Below the pieces are notes generated by a model. The model worked only from the letters and a program-made list of their open reading frames with translations, was not told where the DNA came from and searched no databases. A DNA stretch of 64,000 nt from Warburgia ugandensis (Eukaryota; Streptophyta; Magnoliopsida; Canellales; Canellaceae). Positions within the stretch are counted from its first letter, which is position 1. Each line of letters starts with the position of its first letter. Below, one piece after another: positions 12,339 to 26,260 of this stretch. Position numbers and translations under genes: made by a program. The stretch lies in contig CP141135.1 in assembly GCA_035236585.1 (NCBI GenBank), positions 2,452,001 to 2,516,000 on the forward strand. Direction: 5' to 3'.

Positions 12339-15300
12339 TGTGACACACCGGGTTTTCTAAAACCTTTTTGCAATATATATAATAATAACAATGTGTATAA
12401 TAAAATAGAGGGAATCCCTAAAATAGAAAACTCACAATTATTTTTAAATAGCACAACCGTTTCAAAAAAAATTCCCAAAAAGAAAACCCTGAAGGTCATC
12501 TAAGTAAAAAACTACGATAATAAACAAAATCAAATCATCAATATGCTGAGCATGCTCAATTTAAAACCATGACTAATCAAAATCATCAATCGCAAAAGGC
12601 ATGGTAATAACAAAATATCCAAAATCCCCAAGGTTCCATCCATGATCATGGCATATCATTCACACATATGTGTAAGTAAGCATACACTACCTCAAAAGTG
12701 TGGGTTCAATACCATCCACAAAATATCATCTCTATATAGCCCAAATAGAGTCAAATCACAAGTTTGAAAGACATATGCTAAGTTAGTCTCTGGAGTACAA
12801 AATGGTAGATGGTCATCGTGGTCTTGACTCAATTAGTGCCACTACACTTGCTTTCCTTTAGCACTATCATGCACCAAATCTGAGGCATTGCAAAACAAAG
12901 CAATGCCTCTACAAGTTATTGCTTGTGTAGGTGATTACAAGTAATTAAAGCATGCGATAAAATACTTTGTAAAGGATACCAACATCATGATGAATCTCAT
13001 AAAGTAAATCATTTACAATGCACATTAAATCATTAGGCATCTATAATGAATAAAGCATGAAAACTCATGAGTCTGAATGAAATAATAATAATCAAAGCAT
13101 GCTTTTCACCCAAATAAATCCATCAAATCAAACCACCATGACATGCAAGGCATGAGAAATACATGGATATGCATTCGTCAAAAGTAAATAAAAATCTATG
13201 TCCTCATCACAATATGCATGCATGTCATGATGAATAGGGTATCGTGCAAAATCAAGCCCTAAGAGTATCTCACTACACTCATACCACTGACAATGAGTAC
13301 TGATTCCAATTTCAAGGTTCCTTGCCTATAGCTCGCACACCAAGTAGCTTGCTCAGCCCATAGGCCCACCCACATGTGGTCGCTAACTTAGGCTTCACCT
13401 AATATATCAATACTACATATGATCCTAAGGTTTCTCACCTATAGCTTGCACACCAGGTAGCTTGCTCAGCCCTTAGGCGCCCACATCCAATACCACATGA
13501 GCATGCAGTATAAGAGTATGGGCGATTATGCTATAGTGGCAACCACTCCAATGTCTCAACCACTGTCACTCCCCATCGACATTGAATGGAAGACATCCTT
13601 TCTCTCACATGGGGGGACGGACCTATAGTGGGGATTATCCATGATACCACCACCTACATACATTTCCCCCTTTTGGGGCTGGTGTCTAATCATAATATCA
13701 TATAGTCAGAGGGTGGGTGGCCAAGCCTACAATCCTCCTAGCATAGTACCCATCGGGCAATAACACTCGTCATAAAACTATAAAATATGATATAAACCAT
13801 GATAAACTTCCATGTAAAATAATCTTAATAATCTTAAGTCAAAAGGCATGATAACATATCATTCATCATATGTCAAAATATGGATACTTGCATAAATCAA
13901 AATGTCATGATATTGAACATGCAATAATGAATACATTTTAATAAAACAAGATAAGGCATAAAACACATGCCTCAAAGTTTCCAGACAATACGTCATGATC
14001 TATGAAATCATTAAAAAATCCCAAATGTAATCACCTACCTCAAACACACGGTACTCCAATAAAGCGCGTAGGCAATATCAGATTGTGCGCTCTAACATAC
14101 ATGTTACATCATACATCACACTAAGCCATACGATCACTTAGTATTCTTGAATCTCAAAAATAAGTCAATCCAAGTGAGGATTTTCTTGATTTGGTACTTA
14201 ATCCTAGATTAACTGATCCAACTATTGGATCTCTCCTTATCACTCATAAGCAACATTTGATCATCATTTGCAATCATTTTCATCATGATCTATCTAATTT
14301 CTATGTTTGCATAGTGATTCACATGTATGTCCATGATTACCCATAGATCTGATGATCAGATCGCTCTCTAATCAGCCAGTCCTAAGGCGCCTAATTAGAT
14401 CAACAGTCAAGATCACTTTTCTTAACAATCACATGACATCTGTTCTTCTAATCCACTAGCTCATCTCATATTTGATTCATAGAATCAATTTTTCTGAGGC
14501 TTGATCGTCCATTGATCAGCCTAATCTAGGTCATTGAATAATATTTTGTGATTTGATCCATTTAGAAGTGGTCAAATTAGAGTTTTTATGTTAAATCTAG
14601 GTCTGTGTCGTCAAGACACACTCAACAGATGTCTTGGATCATAATTTAGACCTTTGTAGCTCCAAAAATCGAGTTTTTAGTGAATGAACGGTCCAAAAAT
14701 CACTTTTTAAATAAATAAATCAATTCGGTGTCATGGGGATGCACGCACATACTCAATGCATCATGCACTATCACCATCATCAGGATGCATGTACGCGTTG
14801 TAACGCGCGCCCTATGTGTGTCACCATCATCGGGACACATGCACGTTCCAACTTGCTCGGAGACGATGCAGGGGCCGCCCGCATGCACACGGGTGAGTCG
14901 AGCACATGCATCGTCCCAAGTGTCACCATATTGCATCCTGGGTGTCTCGACAAAGTCGATATCATCGAAGATGACGGCCAAACTTTGGTTGCCGCCGACG
15001 ATGCCCACTATGTGTACTTTCATTTTTTAACACCTCCATCAATTGATTTTCCCTAAATTTGAGGTTTTTACTTGATTTTTTTCACGTTTACAAAATTTTC
15101 CTTATTCACTATTTTTCACGTTTTCGGCTTCATCAACCGTTGGATCTTCATGAGATTTAAAGGGTTTATTCTTAGTTCATCGTGCATAAGAGGAATGGTT
15201 CAGAACATCAATCTGACACCCCGTTTCATTGGTTCATTTTCACAGAAACAATATGTATACATAGTCACCAGAAAATGGCTCCACGTAGTTTTCTGGGGTT

Positions 15301-15929
15301 AACAGACGTGAAAACTCAACATAAACACCAAAAATGGGAAAGTGAAAAGAATGGGAGACTACCTCTAGTCAAGCCGAAAGCAGGGGGGTTGGTGGGGCGA
15401 TGGGTGGGCGAGAAGCCATTGCGTCGTCGCTGTTGGAGTTAGATTATCGTTACAGGTGGCATGGGAAACGGCAAGGGAGTTTAATGTAAGGGGGAAAAAA
15501 CAATGAGGGCATTAATGGGGGAGGAGCATTTAAAGCCCCCCATAAATACCGATTTTTTAATTTTATTTATTTCAAAATTGATTACCAACCATAAATGCCG
15601 GTAATCATTGTCGTACCTTATAAATGCTCATCAAATCATCAATTTTAGTACCTAATTTCATGGACCCCACATGTGCAATTATAATTCTACCCTTTTCGTT
15701 TAATTTTTTAAATAGAAAAATTAAAATAATTAGCCTTTTTCAGCTAGCCTCCGATTTTAGCATTCTTAGTAGTGTTGAATCTCATTTTTTGTGTACGTTT
15801 CAATTATTGGGTTTTAGTTTGTAATTTTGTCTCTATAATTTTAAATCTCCAATTTTCTCAAAATTTACATAATTTCAAAATTTTACACAAGTATGCAATT
15901 TTTAGGATTTAAAAATAGCATGTGTTACA
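12339..15929 (+). mobile_element. Solo LTR, family C (3.6 kb)
   Basis: Begins TGTGACACACCGGG and ends GTGTTACA, giving TG...CA termini. It is flanked by a 5-bp target duplication with one mismatch: GCATG at 12,334-12,338 and GCACG at 15,930-15,934. There is no internal domain or coding region. It shares blocks with families A and B: the long stem-loop at 12,882, the stretch with ggcaaccactcc, cctaccTCAA-type words, the ctaaatctaggtctgtg block near 14,600 and the segment around 15,130. A GC-rich, CpG-rich patch lies at 14,730-15,000. I read it as a solo LTR; a large non-autonomous element is possible. Confidence 0.8.
12882..12926 (+). other. Conserved LTR stem-loop plus second small hairpin (family C)
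   Basis: A 10-bp perfect stem GAGGCATTGC / GCAATGCCTC with loop AAAACAAA (12,882-12,909). It is followed at once by ACAAG-6 nt-CTTGT (12,911-12,926). The same pair of hairpins occurs in family B at 17,145-17,190. Confidence 0.85.
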
Positions 15930-15934
15930 GCACG

Positions 15935-16665
15935 CAAAATGATATATGATTTTAAAGTCGGGGGTGGGTGGGCGCAGGAGAGTTTCCTCTGTATTTTGGA
16001 CCTCGCGCTTTCTTCTCATGTAATGCAGGTTCCCTGATAAATACAATATTATAAAATGAAAGAATAAGGGAGACTCCATCTACATCTCATCACATTTACA
16101 TACATAATTATTTGTATTTTGAAAATCAAAGTTAAATCAAAACGAAGAACATCCATAACTTAAAAATGTACTAGCGAGGATCAATCCAGTCACAGTCACA
16201 CAGCCACAACTTCAAATTAAATGTCCACATATCCATAAGGCAAAGTCATATTAAATCAAAGTATTACGTTAGAGTTCACTAGATCATCAACGACATTGAT
16301 AACCTGTTAGATATACTAGTTAAGTCCTCTTGATATATCTAGAACAATCTTTTGCTCCTCTATCTTATTTCTTCAAACCTAAGAAATTATAAATAATTTA
16401 TAATGTTTTAACAAGCTTACACTTGTGTAAGTAGTTTCACATCTATTTTACTAAATTTGAAATCCAATTATAAATATTTCAAATCATTTTTCATGCAGTT
16501 TCAAAGAATATAATGATCAAATCAAAGATAATAAACGTGATTAAAGATGCATGCTAATCTCAGTTCACAATTTCATGATAAAACATTTTAGATAGTATTA
16601 ATATAAAAATGTATGACTTTAAACATGCATTTTCAAATGATTGAATCATCATAGTAATCTCAAGC
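15935..16665 (+). mobile_element. Family A LTR, left part (5'-truncated)
   Basis: From about 15,975 the sequence matches the family A LTRs at 38,600 and 51,090: gataaatacaat, aagggagactccatct, then caatccagtcacag. The usual TGTA start is absent, so the 5' end is lost next to the family C insertion. A decayed version of the long stem-loop is at about 16,378-16,415. The element continues after 19,574. Confidence 0.75.
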
Positions 16666-19574
16666 TGTGGCACCCCAGATTTTTATAACATTTTATAATA
16701 ATAATAGTCGTAGTCGAGATCTCAAAATAAAAAGATTCTATTAATCAATTATTTAAAACATTTATTGAAAACCTCTGGGTGTTATTTTCTTTTTCCAAAG
16801 CATCACAATTATAATTTAAAACATAATTAAAATTTCGTGGTAATACATTTGAAACAATACACATGTCAAACCAACGTCAAAATCATCGGTGCCTTTATTT
16901 TCAAAACAATAAAGATCCAAAACGCAATGAGGTGGCCCAGGGTCTATCCATCATAACATCCCACCATACTAAATCAATGACCATCATATGTAATACTGTC
17001 TTAATCAAATCCATGAAATAAAAGTTTAGAGTCCATAAAGAAATTATTTACTCACGTCTCTGTCTATCAGTCAAAGTAAGTAATCTCCCACTGTTATCAC
17101 GGTCTCTCAACGATCTTACCCTTTCCGTTGTCGCGCTCAAGATCTAAGGCATTGCAAAATAAAGCAATGCCTTAACAAGCTATTGCTTGTGTGGGTACAT
17201 AGACATTTAATATAATAAAGATAAAACAAATCAAATAACAGTGCTGATATAATGAGAAGATCTATCATCTATGAAAATAAAATCATTATAAGCAATGCCA
17301 ACATAATCTCAAAACATCATGTATGATAAAACATACATCTTATGGGTTTAAAACATGATATGATCTAATGTAAATGAGCATACAATAATAACAGGGGACC
17401 CTAAGGTACTTGGGTCTCTCGAGTGTAGCATACACTCATATCATAGATCATGAGTACTCATATTCAACCTTTGAGTCTAGTCACACCGAAGCATACAATC
17501 ACATCTCCATGCTCATCATGCAAGCACACAGATTAAAAGTATGGATCGTCATGCCACAGTGGCAACCCTCCAAGGTCTCAACCACCGCCGTTTCCCGTCG
17601 ACACCATAACAGGAGACTTAACATTCGTTCCCATGGAAAGGCCCGGACTGGTAGTGTGGACTATCCATGTTACCAAACCCCTATCGAAAGCCATATGTGG
17701 GCAGGTGTCTATCATATCACAATCACATCACAAATCTCAGAGGGTGGGTGGCCAGCCCTACTCCCTCTTAGCATGACATCCACCGGGTGAGAGCACCCGT
17801 TATAAAACACAAAATACACAAATCACATATTTCAAAAACTAGGAGCACTCGTGGCTCGCAATCCCCAAGGCATACCCCTCATCCCGAGGTTAGCCTCTAA
17901 AAGGACCAACCACCAAGCCTCCACTTTATTTTCTCATGAAAACCCATTAGTTTCAATAATGCAATAAGGAAAGAAAATTTTTAATTATGCACAAATACGA
18001 AGTATCAATCTCAAGAAATCCTCAATCATAAATCCATTTAATACATTATCGAAATCTAATATCAATTATAGTATAAAACTCTAAATCTCACAAAATCACA
18101 GACTAATAATAAGTGCAATTAAATTACAATCAATCATGATGCTATGATAATGTAAGGTTTTTAAAATCAAGACATAACATTAAATATCATTACCTACCTC
18201 AATGTGCGATCACTCTACTCCAGCGTATAATTCCTTTATCTTAAATGTTCAGATGTACCTATCAATACTACAATACTATTTTATAATTTTTCTAAATTAA
18301 AAGTGGTTAATTGTAAGTTTTTAAGTTAAATCTAGGTCTGCGTTGTCAAGACAATCGCAGCGGATATTTTCAATTATGATTTGGACCTCTGTAGCTTTAA
18401 AAATCAAGTTTTTTGTGAAAATGCTTTATAAGTTAATATTATTAATTTATAAGGGGTTAGGCGGTGTGTTTGCGCCAGTTTACACCAACGTGAACCGGCG
18501 TCCCCAAGACTCTCCAAGACATGACGCATGCATCCTGGTTACCGGGACGCAATCCCCACATTCGTCTTGGTCGCCAGGACGCTAGTTGTCCCGACCGAGA
18601 GTGATTGGGCATCCCAACATCAGTAATAGAGCACTGACACGAAGACCGTCACCGGAGAAGATGACTAGGGTCTGGTCATCACCGTTGACCCCATAAGTGC
18701 CCAATTTTCAAGATTTTTGCACCCTTTTACTCAAAATTTCATGTATTTTCCATTTTTAACATCCATTTTGATTGCTTTTGACAAAAACTAAGGTTTTTAA
18801 TTGATTTCTCTCACGTTCCTAAATTTCTCCTACATATTATTCTTCGTGATTTTCGGTGTCGTCCATCATTGGATTTCTCTAATATTTACAGGGTTTGTCC
18901 TTGGTTCCCTTATACATTAGATGGATGGGTGGATCGTGGTTTCTACATAGTTTTAGAAACTAAATCCTACTACTACAGTAGGGCATACCAAGTCCTTGGA
19001 AAAACAATGAATCCTCCTTGTTGTTTTGCTGATTTTAATGCATGCCACACACATATATGTTATGCATGAAAAAGGAAAAGAGAGTGGGAAGTTGCCTTGA
19101 TGAATAGGGTGGGCGTTGACGCTATCGGAGGGTTTTTTCTAAGCTTTTCCAGTGTTGCTTTCTTACTAGGGTTTCCTAGGGAAAACCTTTGATCTATGGA
19201 GGTAAGGGACTTGAATGGAGTGATTGAATCGTGAAGGTGTTTCCTTTTAACACTGGTGATATGTTTTTGCCAGTCTCCGATCAATTTTTTTTGGAAAAAT
19301 TGTCGGATCTGATAGAGGTGTGTAGAAGGGGGTGCCATGCTCAAAACAGCCCCCTGTATTTCAGGGCTCTTCAAATTACCAAATTACCCTTCTACTTCAA
19401 CAGCTCATAACTTTTTCGTTTGAGCTCCATTTCCTGCACTCTTTATGTCGTTAAAATTCTATCGATACGTACTTCCTAGTTTTTGGGTTTTAGGACTAAA
19501 TTCCATGCATAAAATTTTAATTTTAATTATTTAATTTATCACTAATTTAAGATTAAAAAATTGAGGATATTACA
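16666..19574 (+). mobile_element. Solo LTR, family B, nested in family A
   Basis: Begins TGTGGCACCCCAG and ends GGATATTACA. It is flanked by CAAGC (16,661-16,665) and TAAGT (19,575-19,579), each one change from CAAGT. The paralogous family A LTR at 51,757-51,761 shows the empty site, tctcaagtaaattg, which proves insertion. It contains the paired hairpins at 17,145-17,190, a CpG-rich patch at 18,460-18,680 and a 3' GC box near 19,325. No coding region. Confidence 0.88.
17145..17190 (+). other. Conserved LTR stem-loop plus second hairpin (family B)
   Basis: An 11-bp perfect stem TAAGGCATTGC / GCAATGCCTTA with loop AAAATAAA. It is followed directly by ACAAGC-TATT-GCTTGT, a 6-bp stem with a 4-nt loop. 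Confidence 0.88.
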
Positions 19575-22283
19575 TAAGTAAATTGTAATGTATATCATAT
19601 CACAAAGTCACATGTAAGCATAACTTAAGAACTATGTGAAAGATCCACCATCTAACTTGATAAATCAAATGCCATAAGATCCTCAAAGTATTAAAGTAGT
19701 AATTGGTTAAACCACGAACGTCAGCAATCCCAATATGACAACATCATCATTATGTGCAAATATACACCCTAGGAAACACATCAACCAGTTGGTCATGAGT
19801 ACTCATCTAAAGACCATCATCAAGCCCATCTACGTGAAGTCATTGAGTCCATCTACATGAGGTCACAAAATAGAAATCCCATGGCACAGTATGCTCATGA
19901 CCAAATCATTAGATCGTGTTTCTCCGATAACTAGAGAATAACCACCACAGCTTTCACGATGACTACAGGCTATGACCAACTCCAATGGTTGTTCCTACCA
20001 TAGCAGTCGAGAAAAATAGATGCCTCTTTGGGCATAGATACCTACCACCTTTGGTGGTTAGAGGCCGGGAGGTCAAACCTGTATAACCTCTTAGCATAGT
20101 GCCCACTAGGCTCATTAACCTGAACAAATATATATCTCAATCCAAATGTCCTTAAATAATAGAACATTTATCCCATGCAATACCATGTATTTTTTTTAAC
20201 TCATCTCAAAACATGGGATTGATGCAATTTCAAGTATAATCATTTCTTTCAAAAACACATAACTGCAATGTAATACAATGAGTAGCATCATTTTAATTTT
20301 CCATATAAAAGCATGTATCATGGCTGTGAAGATACATATATATATATAATTCACACACCTCATTTGTAAATATTGAATTCTTTTAAACCTTAAAACAATG
20401 TAACATGATAAGGTATAGGTTTCATGATATTTAAGTAATCTCAAATAGAAAACATGATAATCAAATGATTTGATTATTTGAAATCCACTTATCTTGATAA
20501 AGATGATGAGATAGTTAAAATCTCAATGGCAAATAGATGTTAAAACTACCTACCTCTCTTGTCGTGCTTCATGAATTAGTTGCATCCCTTCTTCTACTCA
20601 CTTATCGATCAATCTTCTTTGTTGATGTTATAGACTTCTTATGAAGGTTGAATCATAGATTAAGAAGAACATAAGAAATCTGTTTTAATTAAAGCCTAAT
20701 GGTTTAGATCATCATAAATATTTTAATTTGCACGAATCATATATTACATAGAGGAATACATAATCAGTTTAGTCCTAGATCTGCCATCCATTCACCAATT
20801 AGTGGTCCATGGTTTAGATTTGCAGTTACCATTCAAATAACTCCATTGATAAACAATTTAGATATAAAAGTTCAATACAATAGGTTACGGTGGTTTGACT
20901 TAGTATTTTCATGGTTTGATCCCATGTTCTCATTAATCTATTATTGGACGGCAGAGAATATCCAATCAATTCTAGTCTAAGATCCACAATTTGTCATGTC
21001 CAAGTGAATTCAAGGTTTAGGAATTCATTTGTGGCATTTGATCATTGATCATATATCACAAGTTCACTGTTTGAATAGTGCTATATCAGATGGCTAGATT
21101 GTTTAATTTGTTTCAACTCTAGATCATAAAATTTTAATTCATCCTATCAATTAAGAATGGGAAGCTTATTGGTGACATCTGATCATCAAACAGATTTGCT
21201 AGATATTGTTTTGCATAGGAACAGATTGGATTACTAAGATTATTTGATCGACCTATCTATTTTTTTCAAATTTTTGTCATCTCACATCAAATTTAAGGTC
21301 AAAGAAGTCATATGTGATGCCTGATCATTGATAAAATATCACCAAGTTACTATGTCAATAGTACCTAATTGGATGACTAAGATTGTTTGATGGGATTCTA
21401 ACTTAGATCTACAAATTCAGTCAAATCTTAGGTATACCAGGTATGTATTTACCTATTCCTACTCTTAGATTAAGAGATGGATGATTGGATCATCATAAAA
21501 ACCTAGATCTAGCATGAATAATGCGGATCTAGTTAAAACTCTCAAATCAAGAATAGGGTTTTGTAGCTCTTACTTTTAAGGTGTGTTTCCAACCTCTAAT
21601 CATTGTTGGAGAAGGATATTTGCCTTTAATTTTTTCGTAGCTAACAAATCACTATCAGTTGCTACTGTTTCTTCTTTTTCCTCGCCAAATCTTATCCAAT
21701 TCACGAGCAACCACAAGGGTTTTACTCATGGTGGTTAGAAGAAGATGGTGAACGGCTCTGATTGTTGATTAGTGCTACAGTTCACTTTGTCTCTTCTATT
21801 GATTGATGCACAATATCCCACCGTTGATCTGCTTCTCCCGTGTCGGTGGGGCAAATTGATGGAGGAGGATGAGCCGGATCCTCCCCTTTTCTCTCTCTTC
21901 TCCTTCTTCTCTTCTCTCTCTTGGGCTGAGAATAAACATAACAGTTTGTTTGTAGCTTTCTTAAGGGGAGGGGTGTTGGTATCAAATTGGACCCCCTTGT
22001 CTCTTAAGTAATGTGTTTACTTTTTTTTAATCTTAATTTTACACAAATGCCCTTCACACCTAAAATGTCATAACATCTTCTTTTTTTACTCTAATTCCAA
22101 TGTTCTTTATGTCATTGGAATTGTTTTCTCAAGTATAATCCAAATGTAAAGGTTTTGGGATCCAATTTGATGTCTCTCAAAAGGTTAATTCTATGGGACC
22201 TAAACATGGAGTATTTTCAATTTATCTTATCAAAATTAATTTATAATTGTTTGAAATGGAATTTAAAAATTAGGATCGTTAAG
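19575..22283 (+). mobile_element. Family A LTR, right part
   Basis: Continues the family A element across the family B insertion; it matches 51,762-54,508 in order. Near the 3' end it has a pyrimidine tract (21,885-21,930) and a degenerate GC-rich box (21,965-21,995, ggtatcaaat in the loop). It ends about ggatcgttaag, a mutated version of the GGATCATTACA end seen at 41,747. ORFs at 21,772-22,011 are composition artefacts of this tract. Confidence 0.75.
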
Positions 22284-22304
22284 TCAAGTTTTAACTAAAC
22301 TAAA

Positions 22305-22430
22305 AAATGAGTTCAAGACCAGAATCAATCCAGTCACAGCCACATGACCATAATTTCAATTTACATGTCCACTCGTCTATAAAGCAAAGGTCATATTAAG
22401 TTATAGTTGTACACATGCGATGTGACAACC
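22305..22430 (+). repeat. Second short family A fragment
   Basis: The words atcaatccagtcacagccac and catgtccac, then aaagtcatatt-like text, repeat the early part of the family A LTR directly after the previous copy ends. Probably a truncated neighbour copy. Confidence 0.6.
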
Positions 22431-23665
22431 TTGTTAAACATAATATAATGAAATAACAAAGGAGACTCAATGTCCCTGCAATTATACATCCCCACACATG
22501 ATGTCTATGGTTATTGGTTAAATGGGAACTGAATTCCACCCTAGGGAATTCTATTTTAAGAAAATGTAAAGTCACAACCACTGGAATCTAAATCTGAGAG
22601 TTCAATTTCTCTATCACTTAAGAATTAGCTTGTTTGTTGGAAAATTCTAAATAAGCTTGTATGTTAATATTTTATACTTGACATCAACAAGAAATATATC
22701 TTCTTAATGTGAAGGTGATTTACTAAATAAGAACGAGTAGAGAGAGGAGAGAATCAAAGTCATGAGGCTGGAGATCTCGAAAGTCATTGAGTTATGTTCC
22801 TTTTCAGCTCATGCAAATTACACAAGGGTGTGTGTGGAACAATATTTGATTTTGTATCGATACAATTTTTCTGCACTTTCTCTTATATATGTAAAATTTT
22901 AAGTAATGGATCCTAAAGATAGGCAATTCACTTTTGTTTCTCTAAATCTTTCAACTCTTTGTGGCCTTTTGTTGCTCTGTAAAACTAGAGTATTATTACA
23001 ACATGCAAGTGTTTCACTTTTCCTCCATCAACAACAATAGACACCCTCCCTACCCCCACCATCTTGAAGCTTATGAATTGGAAGAAGCTAAAGATGAGTG
23101 TTCATGTTTCTCATATAATTTTATTGACTTTTTGTTTAGAAATTGATGTATGAACAAATTCATGATAAGATTTTCTTTGAAGAACAATTTTGATATTTTT
23201 ATCTGGCATCAATTCTAACACTTGTGGTTTAAATTAGATGTTTATGAAATGGTCTTTAATATCTGAGTGAATGCTTTCTTGGATGGGTTATGCTAAGATT
23301 ATACAAGTCAGGCCTATAGTTTGTAGAGCATTCGTACTAATTTAGATAGGCCATGCCATTAGAATATTTGTTCCTTCTTTAGAAGAAGTTTTAACTTATA
23401 GCCAGGTTTTTAATTCATATATGTTTTCAAGTAATGAGAAACATTACCATGATTCTATTGGTGGATTCACAATTCCTATGTTACTCTCTATCATCTTAGT
23501 TTTAGTTTAATTTGTTATACTTTGGTTCAAGATTTTGTTTAAAAAAAAAACCCTAGTAGAAATTTATTCCATCCATGTAGTTTGATAACTCTTTATACTT
23601 AGCCTACAATAGATCTTGTATATTCTCAAGGGTTTTGGTTTAATATAATAAACATCCAAGCATAG

Positions 23666-23755
<90 letters not shown>

Positions 23756-24030
23756 ACCACTTATATGGGAGACTAAGGTTGGACGTTGCCTGTAGATTGT
23801 GTGTCCAACATTAGAAAAAGTAGACTTCACCACATGGCTCGAGAATTAAATCCTTTCTCAAATGTTTTAAATTGATGATTGGTCAAAAGATGAATTTAAC
23901 TAATCACAAATCTTAGATGAAATACTTATTCACATATTCTTGATAGTGTTGTAACCCATCTTAATGGCAAGGTGGTACAACTCCTATTCCCTAATTCAAG
24001 TCTCCCTATCTCTTTTAGTAAATCCAAAAT
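22431..24030. other. AT-rich sequence with no recognised gene; (GA)n tract
   Basis: No convincing coding region or element boundary. A (GA)n microsatellite of about 82 bases occupies 23,670-23,751, and a poly-A run lies near 23,541. Confidence 0.6.
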
Positions 24031-24039
24031 ATCACTCTA

Positions 24040-24560
24040 GGACCTTTTGCCAGCAGAATATTAAAAAAGATTTTATTTAGGAAGAGAGCTTATCTCTTCA
24101 AGGGTGATAGAGTCACATGTTAAATCATCTCTATTGAACATGCAAATTTACCAAATGTCTATATTGAAGTGTCCAGATACTGTCATTTCAAAAATCAATC
24201 AAACTTGGAGAAGATTCTTATAAAAAGGTGTAGACAATTCCAACAAATTGCATCTAGTTGCATGGAAAAAAGGATGCATACCAAATAAGAACATGGGTTG
24301 GGCACGAAAAGGTTAGAGGAAATGAATAGAGCTCTTTTACACTAGTGATTATGAAGATTTTTTGGGAATAAGGAAGGTCTTTAGCAAACTATTATCACAG
24401 AGACATATAATTGCCATAAAGTTTGGCAGGCGGAATAAGTTAAGTGTTCTATATGATCAAGCATATGGAAGAAGATCCCCAAAAACATTGATTTTTTGAA
24501 GGCTCACAACAAATTTAAATTTTATATGGAGACAAAATCAGATTCTAGTTTGATCCCTAA
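24040..24560 (+). pseudogene. LINE reverse-transcriptase 3' fragment
   Basis: Broken frames show a typical plant L1-type order. LKRAYLFKG resembles the thumb GRAxLIKxVL. It is followed by degenerate words, then GLGTKRLEEMNRALL (family pattern GLGIRRLKEMNRALLxKWLWR), GNKEGLWxxII and VWQAE. No intact ORF; the 5' half is absent. Confidence 0.65.
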
Positions 24561-26089
24561 CTAGGAGACTCCACCTTAGGCTTGAGATTTCCTAGACTAT
24601 ATAGGGCCTCTAGTTTTCCTAATTCTTTTATTATGTACAGTTTATTACACTCCTCTATTCAAATAATTTGGACATCTAACTCAAAAGACCCCAAAGAGGT
24701 GCAAAAGATTCACATTACCACCACATGTTGTAACTGCTTAATGATACCCTAATAATCAACTCAAAGAAAGATAAAATCATATGAACCCTTGACACCATTG
24801 GAAAATACTTTGTTAGCTTTGCATACAACTCCTTTGGCAACATGATGATCCATGGTTGTAAGCCACACTTATAGGAGCTTGTTCCTAGTGCTCCTTGAAG
24901 ACTCATCTTTCAAAAGATCTAGATGTATGCTTGAACCACAAGTAGGCTTGAAAGGAATATCTAGATGTACTCTTGAACCACTCAAATCACGATCTAGGTT
25001 TTCTCATATCTTACATGTAAGTTAAGCTCTAGATGCATTAATTCATTCTTATCAAAACATAGCAATTATTTAGTTTTTCAAGATAGAAATCTGAATCCAC
25101 CTACCTAATATTGACCATTTCAATTTATCAATGTCTTCTAATGATTGATCTGAGTGCTGGTCCTTGATTTAAATCATTGAACCAAGCTTCTAAATTATGA
25201 CAAAACTCGGATCTCACAATTTAATGTAAGATCAACAGTTACCGTAACCTAATTTCCTCAATTAAGTTTGCAAGTCTATATCTAACATTCCATAACTTAA
25301 TTAAGGTTAATAGTTAACATTTTTTTTTTTAATAAAAAAATCTGATTTATTACATGCACAAAATGGATATCAAAGTTTGAGGCACTTAGCTAGGTGAAGG
25401 ATTTACCTGGATTGCCCAAATTTGATGTTAAATAGATTGCCCCATAGTTTATAGTGGCCTGATTTAGTATTATAGAACCTAATTTTATACTCAAAGTTTT
25501 CAGGACTAAGCTTAAGATCATGATCTGACAATCAAAGATTTTGATTTAATAATTTTATTCATGATCCATCAATTTTGAGTAATCAGATTTATCATTTAGT
25601 GTTAAAACTCTATGATTAGAACTCGGCCAAGGTTGTTGGAGTTCTAATCATTGGCTAATCAATATGCATAGTTACAGATCAATGATCCTCATTTAGTCCA
25701 TCAAAATTTCCCAATCTAGATCTTTAAAAAATTTTATTCTATCAATTTAAGTATAGGGAATGTAATGCCAGATCATTAATCAAGCATCACCGGATACTAT
25801 TTAATAGATTTGATGGTTGAGATTGTCAGATCGCTTTTAAGCTTATCTAGATCGACAATCTTAGAAAATTTTGATAGAGACTTACTTAGATATGAAAAGA
25901 GTAGGTTAGACATTTTATTACCAAAGTAGGTATACAAGAATTATAAGTATTTAAAATAACTAAATTACATGCATGCACATATGTGAAAATTTTCAATTAA
26001 CAATGAAAAATGAAGCAAAATATAATAGATACATTCAAAAAGAAATTTAAATTTTAAAAAGAAATAATAAGTATTTAAATGGTTGAGGA
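24561..26089. other. Decayed repeat-like AT-rich DNA
   Basis: Text near 25,000-25,900 vaguely resembles the middle of the family A LTRs (phrases such as cctacctaat and gatcattaatcaagcatcac), but no ends can be drawn. No gene seen. Confidence 0.4.
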
Positions 26090-26224
26090 TAACTGTAAAT
26101 CAAAGTGGGGGACTTTTAAAGTAGTTTGCTGTAAACGACTTTAAAAGTTGGGACTTTACAATATTTTACATAAATACATAATGAAACTAAGTTTTTATGA
26201 TACTCGGTGTTGATTTGGTCATTC

Positions 26225-26229
<5 letters not shown>

Positions 26230-26259
<30 letters not shown>
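26230..26259. repeat. (CA)n microsatellite
   Basis: About 15 CA units. Confidence 0.95.

Positions 26260-26260
<1 letters not shown>

Noticed and set aside
14700-15056. Four overlapping ORFs of about 60-107 codons on both strands
   Set aside because: GC-rich patch of a solo LTR with few stops by composition; no motif, start context or conservation in the related copy.
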